Below are positions 1 through 5,820 of a stretch of DNA of 5,820 nt, piece after piece; the stretch's first letter is position 1, and every line of letters starts with the position of its first letter. This DNA comes from Candidatus Lindowiibacteriota bacterium. GTDB taxonomy: Bacteria > Lindowbacteria > 2-12-FULL-62-27. The position numbers were made by a program, and so were the translations under genes. The notes beneath the pieces are model-generated. The model saw only the letters and a program-made list of their open reading frames with translations. It searched no databases and was not told where the DNA came from. The stretch lies in assembly GCA_023249255.1 (NCBI GenBank), contig JAHFCY010000204.1:1-5820 (forward strand), in the 5' to 3' direction.

Positions 1-41
1 GGATTATGGATCCCTCGTTTCTATAGTGGACGGGGTCGAAT

Positions 42-245
42 CTATTCGGAGGCTTCCGCGGAGTCGGCGTTCAAGGCCGCCTGCTGGGTTTCCTGCTCGG
101 TCACCCATTTTTTGATGTCCTCGATGTGCTCGACCACCATTTTGGCCTTTTTGAGGCCGAACTTGAACGGAAACTTGTCATTCGGTCCGTTGGAGATGAC
201 CATCATCGCACGGCCCTTGTACTCGTCAAAACTGATTTCTCCCAT
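42..245 (-). CDS. Small conserved-looking protein of unknown function, 67 aa, downstream of mfd
   Basis: I do not recognise a named family. The start is well supported: an AAAGGAG ribosome binding site lies 7 bases before the ATG at 245, and the stop is TAG at 42-44. An upstream in-frame ATG would add 22 residues, but it ignores this site and that extension looks like spacer. The protein begins MGEISFDEYKGR. Residues 3-30 alternate hydrophobic and polar residues, which suggests a beta hairpin; a KFPFKFGLKKAK segment is followed by an amphipathic helix around residues 34-50 (MVVEHIEDIKKWV), and a polar, acidic, Ala-rich tail ends the chain. It has no signal peptide, membrane segment or Cys pair, so it is probably a small cytosolic protein. 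From memory, short proteins with a 'DEYKG ... PFKFG ... KAK' pattern occur in other bacteria without an assigned role. It lies 108 bases after mfd on the same strand and could share its transcript. No function is assigned. Confidence 0.8.
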   Translation of the reverse strand: MGEISFDEYKGRAMMVISNGPNDKFPFKFGLKKAKMVVEHIEDIKKWVTEQETQQAALNADSAEASE

Positions 246-252
246 ATGTATG

Positions 253-259
253 CTCCTTT
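253..259 (-). promoter_or_regulatory. Strong ribosome binding site for the 67-aa protein
   Basis: On the minus strand this reads AAAGGAG, with 7 bases to the ATG at 243-245. It is the best Shine-Dalgarno match in the window and decides the start of the small gene. Neither mfd nor the kinase gene has a comparable site, so the small protein may be translated more efficiently than its neighbours. Confidence 0.75.
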
Positions 260-330
260 GATCAGGGGTTGATGTTGGGCATCTGCCAACATTGGACTCC
301 CATGAAATCACAGTCGAACCGGCTGATCAA
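258..330 (-). other. Spacer between mfd and the small gene, with hairpin and flanking inverted repeat
   Basis: The 108 bases between mfd and the small gene (246-353) hold a perfect 7-bp inverted repeat, ATGTTGG at 272-278 and CCAACAT at 286-292, with a 7-base loop. Around it, TTGATCAG at 258-265 is the exact reverse complement of CTGATCAA at 323-330, so an outer 8-bp stem could enclose the hairpin. Each outer arm contains the self-palindrome TGATCA, which makes that match less remarkable. No U-run follows the hairpin on the minus strand, so it does not look like an intrinsic terminator. It could be an RNA processing or stabilising structure, a protein site, or chance. Confidence 0.3.
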
Positions 331-353
331 TGTCCGACGCGTTCTTATTTCCG

Positions 354-3300
354 TCAGGCTCCGTCCGCCGCCAGGGCCGCCGCAAGTTTGTGTACGAACG
401 CCTCGGCGGTCATTCCGCGCAAATTGTATTCAAGCCGCCGGGGTGTGGCCTGAACGGGCCGAAGTCTGGACGTGAGGCCGACGACCGCGCTCGGCGAGTC
501 GGTATAGACGGACAGGCTCTTGTTCCACTCGATAATTTCGGTGATCTGAAAATCCTCGGCAAGCAATTTTAACAGGCGGATCATGAACAGATTCTCAAGA
601 GATGGCGGGAAATCTCCCAGCCGGTCCCTCAGCGAATCCGATACCTCCCGCAACTCCTTCCGGGTCCGGCATTTTGCGATCCGGCGGTAAATCGCGATCC
701 GCTCGGCCGGATTGACCATTCGATCCTCCGGAATGTACTGCGGAATTTTCACGTCGACTTTCACATTCCACGGCGGCCGCACCATCTCGCCTTTCAATTC
801 GATGAGGGCGTCTTTCAGCATCTCGCAATACATCTCAAATCCGATCTCCCAGACGACGCCGTGCTGTTCCCGGCCGAGAAGATTCCCGGCGCCGCGCAAG
901 GTCAGATCCTCCAGCGCCACGCGATATCCGCCACCGACTCCGGTGATCGCCGCGATCGCCTCAAGGCGCCGCCGCGCGGATGCGGTCAGGGGTCCCCGGC
1001 CCTCGGGGGTCAGGAGATAGCAATAGGCCGACCTGTCGCTTCGGCCGACCCGGCCGCGCAATTGATACAGCGTTGAGAGTCCAAATCGCTCGGCGTCAAA
1101 AATGAAGATGGTGTTGGCGTTCGGAAGATCAAGTCCAGACTCGATGATGGTCGTCGTCACCAGAATGTCGATCCGTTTGTGATAAAAGCCGTCCATGACC
1201 GCCGCAAGTTCATCTTCGGTCATCTGGCCGTGCGATACGCCGATGCGCGCCTCCGGAACGGCCTTCCGGATCCATTCGGCCGCGCGGTGGATCGTCTCAA
1301 CGCGGTTGTAGAGGAAGAAGACCTGTCCCCCGCGGGCGATTTCCCGCACGGACGCCTCCCGGATCAGCCTCGGATGATACGGATAAATTTCGGTGTGGAT
1401 GGCAGCGCGGTTTCTCGGCGGAGTTTCGATCAATGAAATATCGCGCGTGCCGATGAGCGACATGTAGAGTGTCCTTGGAATGGGCGTCGCGCTCATCGAT
1501 ATCACATCCACGAATTGCCGGTAAAATTTCAATTTTTCTTTTTGCCGGACGCCAAACCGGTGCTCTTCGTCGATGATCAGAAATCCGAGGTCTTTGAAAA
1601 CCACATCCTCCTGCAGGAGCCGGTGCGTGCCGATGCAGATGTCGATCTCGCCGGAGCGGAGTTTGTCCAGAATCTCCTGCTGTTCGGCCCGCGTGCGAAA
1701 CCGGGACAGTTCCGCGATCTGGGTCGAAAATCCGGCGAATCTCTCCTCGAAGACCTGCCGGTGCTGTTCGGCCAGAAGCGTCGTCGGGACAACGATCGAA
1801 ACCTGCTTTCCGTCCATCGTCGCCTTGAACGCCGCCCGCAGCGCGACCTCCGTTTTGCCGAATCCCGCGTCGCCGCAGATCAACCGGTCCATGGGTTTGG
1901 GCGCCTCCATGTCCAATTTCACCTCCGCGATCACTTTGATCTGGTCCGGCGTCTCGTCAAACGGAAATCTCATCTCGAATTCTTTCTGATAGATCGTGTC
2001 GGCCGAGAAGGCGAATCCGCTTCGATGTTCGCGGGAGGCGTAGAGGCCGAGAAGATCCCGGGCGAACACCTCGATTTTTTCCCGGGCGCTTCGCTTGATT
2101 TTTTGCCATGCCGCGTCGCCCAGCCGGTGGGGTTTGGGTTTCCGGCCGCTGCCGATGTATTTTTGAACCATGTGAAACTTGTCCAGCGGAACATACAGGA
2201 GATCCTTGTCACGGTACTCGATCGCCAGATACTCGCTCTCCTCTTCACGCGTCCGGATTCGCTTGAGACCCCGATAAATTCCGATGCCGTATTGCTCGTG
2301 CACGACGTAGTCGCCGTCAGAAAGTTCCAAGACGTCGCTGATCGACCGCGCGGCGTAGCCGCGAATCGGGGCCGGCGGGGCGTCTCCCGGAACTTCAAGA
2401 TTGCGCCGGCGCGGGAAGAGATCGGGTGCGGCCAGAAGAAGGATCTTGCGTCCGGCATCCCGGAGGCCCGATGGAAGATCGCCTTCGACGATCCAGAGTC
2501 CGGGTGAAAGATCGAGCGAGAAAGATCCGGGCGGCCGCTTTTGGATGGAGAGATTTCTTTCCTTCAGAAACTCGATCACGCGGCGTGAAAGGTCGGCCGG
2601 CAACCCGAGAACCACCCGCCAGCCCGTTGCAATGAGTTTTTGAATTTCGCCGGCCTGCGAAACGATGCCCGGCGGCATCGCGGGCTCCTCAAGACGTTCC
2701 CCGGCGCCCTCGGCCGGAAAAAGGGACAGCGTCGTTTCGTGCGGCGATGCCCGGCCTGCACCCGGTTGTTCATCCTCCAGATGAAACAGGCGATGTCCGG
2801 TAATCCATTCCGAAAACGACGAAACGGGTTCTGCCGGCATCACCGTTCCATCGCGATCCGCGGCCGCCGAACACTCCGCCAGTCGGTCGAGCGAGCTCAA
2901 CGTGTGCGGCGGGATCACAATCTCCGGCAATTCAGACATGGACCCCTGGGTTTGTGGATCGAACGTGCGAATCTGGGAGAGCCGGACGTCGTCGAAGTCC
3001 AGTCGAAACGGAAAATCTTCCGTCGGTACGAATAAATCGACCAGCGACCCGCGCACGGCAAAGGTTCCTTCCGATCTGACCGTCGGCACGCGCTCGTAGC
3101 CGGCCGAACCGAGCGCATCGATCAACATCGACGGCTCTAGTTCGTCACCTGATTTCAATCTCAGCGCGCCGGTCCGATACCGGCTGATCGGCGGAAGCGG
3201 CGTGGGAAGAACAGTCCGTGGAATGAGGATGGTCGCCGGCTTCGGCTCGGCTAGAATCGTCAGCGCACGAAAAAACTCCCGGCGGTCGTCGACCGGAATG

Positions 3301-3539
3301 ACCCAGCCGGACGGCATGGAGCGGCGGGAAACAAAAATCGTCTCGGTTGCAGGATCGAAAAATCGCAGGTGCCGCGCAAACCGCCTCAACCCCTCGACGT
3401 CGGAGCCCGAGATCACCGCCAGCGCCGGTCTCTCCCGGCGTATCATGGCGACCCGGTATGCCAACAGCGCTTCAGGGAAAGCCGCAATCGCCGGGGCGGA
3501 TGTAGAGGATGCGTTTGCGTCCATGGCGTATGTCAACAT
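354..3539 (-). CDS. mfd: Transcription-repair coupling factor Mfd (ATP-dependent translocase), 1061 aa
   Basis: Mfd binds RNA polymerase stalled at DNA damage, pushes it off by ATP-driven translocation, and recruits UvrA for nucleotide excision repair. Domains seen: UvrB-like module (about 30-215, with GTFAVRGSLVDLF at 158-170); diverged D3 region (about 290-390); CarD-like RNA polymerase interaction domain (about 400-465, DGDYVVHEQYGIG); relay-helix linker (about 470-530, ending FPFDETPDQ); RecG-type motor with Walker A GDAGFGKT at 556-563 (K562), DEEH at 657-660, SATPIPRT at 683-690, IIESGLDLPNANT at 798-810 and QLRGRVGRSDR at 826-836; RAGNLLG translocation motif near 882-889 (as RGAGNLLG); C-terminal regulatory domain about 930-1040. 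The motor looks fully active. The usual family length is about 1150, and the missing residues lie in the N-terminal part. The start is ATG 3539; a second ATG at 3524 (residue 6) is equally possible, since neither has a good ribosome site. The stop is TGA at 354-356. Confidence 0.97.
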   Translation of the reverse strand: MLTYAMDANASSTSAPAIAAFPEALLAYRVAMIRRERPALAVISGSDVEGLRRFARHLRFFDPATETIFVSRRSMPSGWVIPVDDRREFFRALTILAEPKPATILIPRTVLPTPLPPISRYRTGALRLKSGDELEPSMLIDALGSAGYERVPTVRSEGTFAVRGSLVDLFVPTEDFPFRLDFDDVRLSQIRTFDPQTQGSMSELPEIVIPPHTLSSLDRLAECSAAADRDGTVMPAEPVSSFSEWITGHRLFHLEDEQPGAGRASPHETTLSLFPAEGAGERLEEPAMPPGIVSQAGEIQKLIATGWRVVLGLPADLSRRVIEFLKERNLSIQKRPPGSFSLDLSPGLWIVEGDLPSGLRDAGRKILLLAAPDLFPRRRNLEVPGDAPPAPIRGYAARSISDVLELSDGDYVVHEQYGIGIYRGLKRIRTREEESEYLAIEYRDKDLLYVPLDKFHMVQKYIGSGRKPKPHRLGDAAWQKIKRSAREKIEVFARDLLGLYASREHRSGFAFSADTIYQKEFEMRFPFDETPDQIKVIAEVKLDMEAPKPMDRLICGDAGFGKTEVALRAAFKATMDGKQVSIVVPTTLLAEQHRQVFEERFAGFSTQIAELSRFRTRAEQQEILDKLRSGEIDICIGTHRLLQEDVVFKDLGFLIIDEEHRFGVRQKEKLKFYRQFVDVISMSATPIPRTLYMSLIGTRDISLIETPPRNRAAIHTEIYPYHPRLIREASVREIARGGQVFFLYNRVETIHRAAEWIRKAVPEARIGVSHGQMTEDELAAVMDGFYHKRIDILVTTTIIESGLDLPNANTIFIFDAERFGLSTLYQLRGRVGRSDRSAYCYLLTPEGRGPLTASARRRLEAIAAITGVGGGYRVALEDLTLRGAGNLLGREQHGVVWEIGFEMYCEMLKDALIELKGEMVRPPWNVKVDVKIPQYIPEDRMVNPAERIAIYRRIAKCRTRKELREVSDSLRDRLGDFPPSLENLFMIRLLKLLAEDFQITEIIEWNKSLSVYTDSPSAVVGLTSRLRPVQATPRRLEYNLRGMTAEAFVHKLAAALAADGA

Positions 3540-3599
3540 ATTCTCACGTGTGCGGCAATTCGGGGCACGAAATGGCGCGTAACCGATGCGTGGCCACCG

Positions 3600-3621
3600 A
3601 TGTTAAGTTAACACTTAACAT
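3600..3621. promoter_or_regulatory. Near-perfect 22-bp dyad, candidate operator or activator site
   Basis: The arms ATGTTAAGT (3600-3608) and ACTTAACAT (3613-3621) are exact reverse complements over 9 bases around a 4-base TAAC centre. The dyad contains TTAA three times and stands out as AT-rich in GC-rich surroundings. Its length and symmetry fit a dimeric DNA-binding regulator. It ends 61 bases upstream of the preferred mfd start and its centre is about 160 bases upstream of the start site predicted from the candidate sigma-54 promoter, a distance known for enhancer-binding protein sites. It could serve either gene. I cannot name the regulator; it does not match the HrcA-type inverted repeat. 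An RNA hairpin is possible but no T-run follows. Confidence 0.5.
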
Positions 3622-3744
3622 TCGACATCTTCGTGCGGGGCTGTTTCCCCGTCCCGCGCATGGATGGGACAAACCCTTGCTAATGATACGGCAAAAAAGT
3701 ACTTGCGCCGGACAGTCAGGCTCCGCCTCAATTTTTTCCCAAGC

Positions 3745-3760
3745 AGGAACGACTTTTGCA
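3745..3760 (+). promoter_or_regulatory. Candidate sigma-54 (-24/-12) promoter for the kinase operon
   Basis: The sequence AGGAACG-N4-TTGCA matches the sigma-54 consensus TGGCACG-N4-TTGCW at 10 of 12 defined positions, with mismatches at 3745 and 3748. The near-invariant GG (3746-3747) and GC (3758-3759) have the required 10 bases between them. Transcription would start near 3771, leaving a leader of about 85 bases before the ATG at 3856. That would also make the in-frame ATG at 3772 an unlikely start. A weaker match with the same GG-to-GC spacing (GG 3667-3668, TTGCT 3677-3681) lies upstream. Sigma-54 control would need an AAA+ activator, not encoded in this window. This is a motif match only. 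Confidence 0.4.
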
Positions 3761-3790
3761 CATCTACGGGTATGCAACAAACTGTGTCCT

Positions 3791-3859
3791 ATGATAAAGT
3801 TCATAATCATGGACGATCAGATCAAACAATTTTCGAGAACGTCCAAGTTTCGCTCATGA
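3791..3859 (+). other. Possible 22-codon leader ORF overlapping the kinase start (ATGA)
   Basis: From ATG 3791 an ORF of 22 codons runs to TGA at 3857-3859; a second in-frame ATG at 3809 would give 16 residues ([16 protein letters not shown]). The stop shares bases with the kinase ATG at 3856-3858, giving the ATGA arrangement typical of translational coupling. This could explain how the kinase is translated without its own ribosome site. Against it, neither leader ATG has a good Shine-Dalgarno sequence, the peptide has no recognisable feature, and an overlap like this can occur by chance. Confidence 0.2.
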
Positions 3860-5697
3860 ACGTCACTGACTATCTGGGTCATAAACCCAGATGGGTTCCG
3901 TTTCTCCTTGGCCTGATGGTCGCCGTCGTGGTCGGATATATCGATTACGTGACCGGCGTTCAGATCAGTTTTTCTGTGTTCTATACGATCCCCATTGCAT
4001 TTGTAAGCTGGTTTGTCGGATTCGTTCCGGCGGCGCTGATTTCCCTTCTATGCGCAGCCGAGTGGTTGATCGCCGACATTCGCGAAAAATACAGCATACC
4101 GTCCATTCCCTACTGGAACTCCTTCATGCGCCTGATTATATTCCTTCTGATTGCAGTCATCCTATCCAAACTCAAAAAGACGGTGGAGTCCGAGCGACAG
4201 GCGCGCGATATGGCGAACAATGCTTCCCGCATCAAATCCGAGTTCCTGGCGAACATGAGCCATGAGATCCGGACGCCAATGAATTCCATCATCGCGATGA
4301 GCGATCTTCTCTCCGAGCCGTTGTCGAATGCCGAGCATGAAAAATATGTTCAGGCTTTGAAAAAAGAGGGGGGACATCTGCTCCGCCTGATCAACGACAT
4401 CCTGGATTTGTCCAAGGTTGAGGCGGGTCAGTTCGAGTTTGAGAAAGGCCCTTTCGATCTGGTCGGTCTCACCGAACATCTCATGTCGGTCATGGCGGTG
4501 CGTACGCACGAGAAACGGCTGTCCCTGACGTATCAGATCATGCCGGACGTCCCGACCCGGCTGATCGGCGACATCGAATGCGTCAGACGGGTCTTGATCA
4601 ACCTCCTCGGCAACGCCGTCAAATTTTCCGAGAGGGGGGAGATCCGCCTCCGGATTGAAAACGATCCGTCGCGACGATTGCCCGGCGCGATCCTTTTTTC
4701 TGTCTCGGACGAGGGACCTGGGATTCTGCCAGCCAAACTCGATGAGATTTTTGACCGGTTCAGCACGGTCGACACGTCGTTGACGCGGCGGGTCGGGGGA
4801 ACCGGGCTCGGGCTGAATATCTCCAAAAAACTTGTTGAAAGCATGGGCGGGCAGATCTGGGCCGAAAGCCGCGTTGGAAAGGGCAGCACGTTCCATGCTC
4901 TGTTTCCATTTGAAATCCAGACCGGGCCGATAGAGAAAAAGGTTGAAGTATCCATGGATGAATCAGCGCTTCTTTCCGCGATCCGGGCCGATACCCGTGC
5001 TTTGAAAATCCTCCTCGCGGAGGACCACAAGAACAACCAGATCATCGTGCAGGCGTTTCTGAAGAATACGCCCTACCATCTGGACGTCGTCCCGGACGGC
5101 CGGGAGGCAGTCGAGAAATTCAAGTCGGGTGTATACGATCTGGTCCTCATGGATATCCAGATGCCTGTCATGGACGGTCACACCGCAACGCGCGCCATCC
5201 GCCAATGGGAGCAGGAGCGCGGCCGTGTTCCCACCCCCATTCTCGCGTTGACGGCGCACGCCCTCAAGGAGGAGGCGAGAAACAGCCTGAAAGCCGGCTG
5301 CAACGCGCATCTGACCAAACCCATTCAGAAAAATTCTCTGCTGAAAAGCATCTACGAGCATACGCATGGCGGGACGATTGCGGCCGGAAAAGAAACCGCG
5401 CCGCCTGCCAGAGTCCCGGTGGATCCGGACGTTCGCGAGCTGGTTCCGGATTTTCTCGGCGACATGCGCCGATTTTGCGAAAAAATGCGCGTTGATCTGG
5501 AAGAGGGTGATTTCGCGGCCGTCCAGTCCATGGGGCACAGCATTCGAGGCAGCGGCGGCAGTTACGGGTTTCACACCATCACGGATATCGGGCGGCAGAT
5601 CGAGGATGACGCGAAAATGCGCAACGCGCAAACCCTCCAAAAACATATCGATGAACTCTCCCGCTATCTTGAGACCGTCGAAGTCGTCGACGCATAA
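3856..5697 (+). CDS. Membrane-bound hybrid histidine kinase (4 TM - HisKA - HATPase - REC - Hpt), 613 aa
   Basis: This is a sensor kinase that should autophosphorylate on His and relay phosphate internally. The N terminus has about four membrane segments (near residues 13-31, 37-56, 57-74 and 88-104) with only short loops; similar modules occur before kinase or GGDEF domains, and the ligand is unknown. A charged linker (105-128) leads to HisKA with [14 protein letters not shown] (phospho-accepting H136). HATPase has N249/N253, DEGPGI at 285-290, EIFDRFS at 297-303 and GGTGLGL at 314-320. REC (about 383-500) has E389/D390, phospho-acceptor D433 ([11 protein letters not shown]), T466 and K488. 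A C-terminal Hpt domain (about 522-610) has [12 protein letters not shown] with H561. All catalytic residues are present. Start choice: third-position GC falls just upstream of ATG 3856, and the membrane domain begins a few residues after it. In-frame ATGs at 3772 and 3664 would add 28 or 64 unconvincing residues. No start has a clear ribosome site. The stop is TAA at 5695-5697. A receiver-domain gene follows. Confidence 0.95.
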   Translation: MNVTDYLGHKPRWVPFLLGLMVAVVVGYIDYVTGVQISFSVFYTIPIAFVSWFVGFVPAALISLLCAAEWLIADIREKYSIPSIPYWNSFMRLIIFLLIAVILSKLKKTVESERQARDMANNASRIKSEFLANMSHEIRTPMNSIIAMSDLLSEPLSNAEHEKYVQALKKEGGHLLRLINDILDLSKVEAGQFEFEKGPFDLVGLTEHLMSVMAVRTHEKRLSLTYQIMPDVPTRLIGDIECVRRVLINLLGNAVKFSERGEIRLRIENDPSRRLPGAILFSVSDEGPGILPAKLDEIFDRFSTVDTSLTRRVGGTGLGLNISKKLVESMGGQIWAESRVGKGSTFHALFPFEIQTGPIEKKVEVSMDESALLSAIRADTRALKILLAEDHKNNQIIVQAFLKNTPYHLDVVPDGREAVEKFKSGVYDLVLMDIQMPVMDGHTATRAIRQWEQERGRVPTPILALTAHALKEEARNSLKAGCNAHLTKPIQKNSLLKSIYEHTHGGTIAAGKETAPPARVPVDPDVRELVPDFLGDMRRFCEKMRVDLEEGDFAAVQSMGHSIRGSGGSYGFHTITDIGRQIEDDAKMRNAQTLQKHIDELSRYLETVEVVDA

Positions 5698-5718
5698 CAG
5701 TCCGGCTCGACCGCAAGG

Positions 5719-5820
5719 ATGACGCTGGAGAAATCAGCCACGGTCAATCAAGAGATGTCCGGCGAATCCGCCATGGAATCGTTCAAAACTCTGCTGGTCG
5801 AGGACGAGGCGTCCATGTCG
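5719..5820 (+). CDS. Start of a receiver-domain (response regulator) protein, cut by window end
   Basis: An open frame runs off the window and reads ...MESFKTLLVEDEASMS. The strand-plus-acidic-pair pattern (TLLVEDE) is the beginning of a CheY-like receiver domain, whose acidic residues bind Mg2+ next to the phospho-accepting Asp; that Asp lies beyond the window. In-frame ATGs are at 5719, 5755 and 5773, the last giving the most typical spacing to the receiver strand. None has a well-placed ribosome site (AAGG and AAGAG directly abut the first two), so the start is uncertain. The gene begins 21 to 75 bases after the kinase stop on the same strand, with no visible terminator, so co-transcription is likely and it is a natural phosphate acceptor for the kinase Hpt domain. 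The output domain cannot be seen: it could be a DNA-binding regulator, a GGDEF enzyme, another kinase or a stand-alone receiver. Confidence 0.7.
   Translation, partial: MTLEKSATVNQEMSGESAMESFKTLLVEDEASMS

Larger units (their letters stand above)
3540..3855. other. Divergent intergenic region between mfd and the hybrid kinase gene
   Basis: These 316 bases separate mfd (leftward) from the kinase gene (rightward) and must hold the promoters of both. They are more AT-rich than the genes, with runs such as the T6 at 3732-3737. I see a dyad at 3600-3621, a small GC hairpin (CGGGG 3636-3640, CCCCG 3647-3651, 6-base loop, no T-run), a candidate sigma-54 promoter at 3745-3760 and a possible leader ORF at 3791-3859. 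Reading frames cross the region, including one that would extend the kinase upstream to 3664, but that stretch does not look coded: by my count only 9 of the 28 codons from 3772 to 3855 end in G or C, well below the gene body. I found no convincing sigma-70 promoter for mfd on the minus strand. Confidence 0.7.

Noticed and set aside
1-41. GAGGG on the minus strand as a ribosome site for a further gene beyond the left edge
   Set aside because: The start codon would be outside the window and at least 11 bases away, so nothing can be supported.
1515-2507. A 330-codon open frame on the plus strand, antisense to mfd
   Set aside because: It mirrors the codon pattern of mfd in a GC-rich gene, shows no domain or ribosome site, and mfd here is unambiguous (linker, Walker A and helicase motifs).
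3718-3737. AGGC-TCC-GCCT followed by T6 as an intrinsic terminator
   Set aside because: The stem is only 4 bp with a 3-base loop, the T-run is offset, and no gene ends just upstream on that strand.
3790-3795. TATGAT as a sigma-70 -10 box
   Set aside because: No recognisable -35 hexamer lies 16 to 18 bases upstream and there is no TG extension.
3664-3855. Upstream extension of the kinase (64 extra residues)
   Set aside because: Third-position GC is low just before 3856, the residues look random, there is no ribosome site, and the stretch overlaps the candidate promoter.
3509-3859. 116-codon plus-strand frame across the intergenic region
   Set aside because: It begins inside mfd in antisense and has composition unlike a protein; only its last 22 codons were considered, as a possible leader.
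4162-4896. Long minus-strand open frame opposite the kinase gene (also 4963-5646)
   Set aside because: Antisense shadows of the HisKA/HATPase and REC/Hpt coding regions; the translations are low-complexity and lack motifs.

Overview
The window comes from a GC-rich bacterial chromosome. Its protein-coding genes favour G or C at third codon positions, and the spacer between the two big genes is visibly more AT-rich. The gene content fits an environmental Gram-negative-type bacterium (deltaproteobacteria-grade or Nitrospirota-like), because of a hybrid sensor kinase and a candidate sigma-54 promoter. I cannot fix the phylum from this sequence. I see no mobile element, CRISPR array, tRNA or rRNA.

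Left half, minus strand. mfd (354-3539), the transcription-repair coupling factor, is complete and keeps all its motor motifs, but its N-terminal UvrB-like part looks short and diverged. Downstream on the same strand, after a 108-base spacer with a hairpin, is a 67-residue protein of unknown function (42-245) with a very clear ribosome binding site. With no visible terminator between them, the two may be co-transcribed.

Middle, 3540-3855. This 316-base divergent spacer separates mfd from a rightward signalling operon. It holds a near-perfect dyad (3600-3621), a candidate sigma-54 -24/-12 promoter reading right (3745-3760, 10 of 12 consensus positions by my alignment), and a tiny possible leader ORF whose stop overlaps the kinase ATG.

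Right half, plus strand. A 613-residue membrane hybrid histidine kinase (3856-5697) has the order 4 TM - HisKA - HATPase - REC - Hpt, so three phosphorelay carriers sit in one chain. It is followed closely by the beginning of a receiver-domain protein (from about 5719) cut by the window end, probably the output regulator or a further relay member. Signal would run His (HisKA) to Asp (REC) to His (Hpt) to Asp (the downstream receiver). The input is unknown; the sensor has no large periplasmic domain.

Most of the window is ordinary housekeeping and two-component biology. The least explained parts are the divergent regulatory region and the small protein beside mfd. I found no convincing evidence of a previously undescribed multi-gene system.
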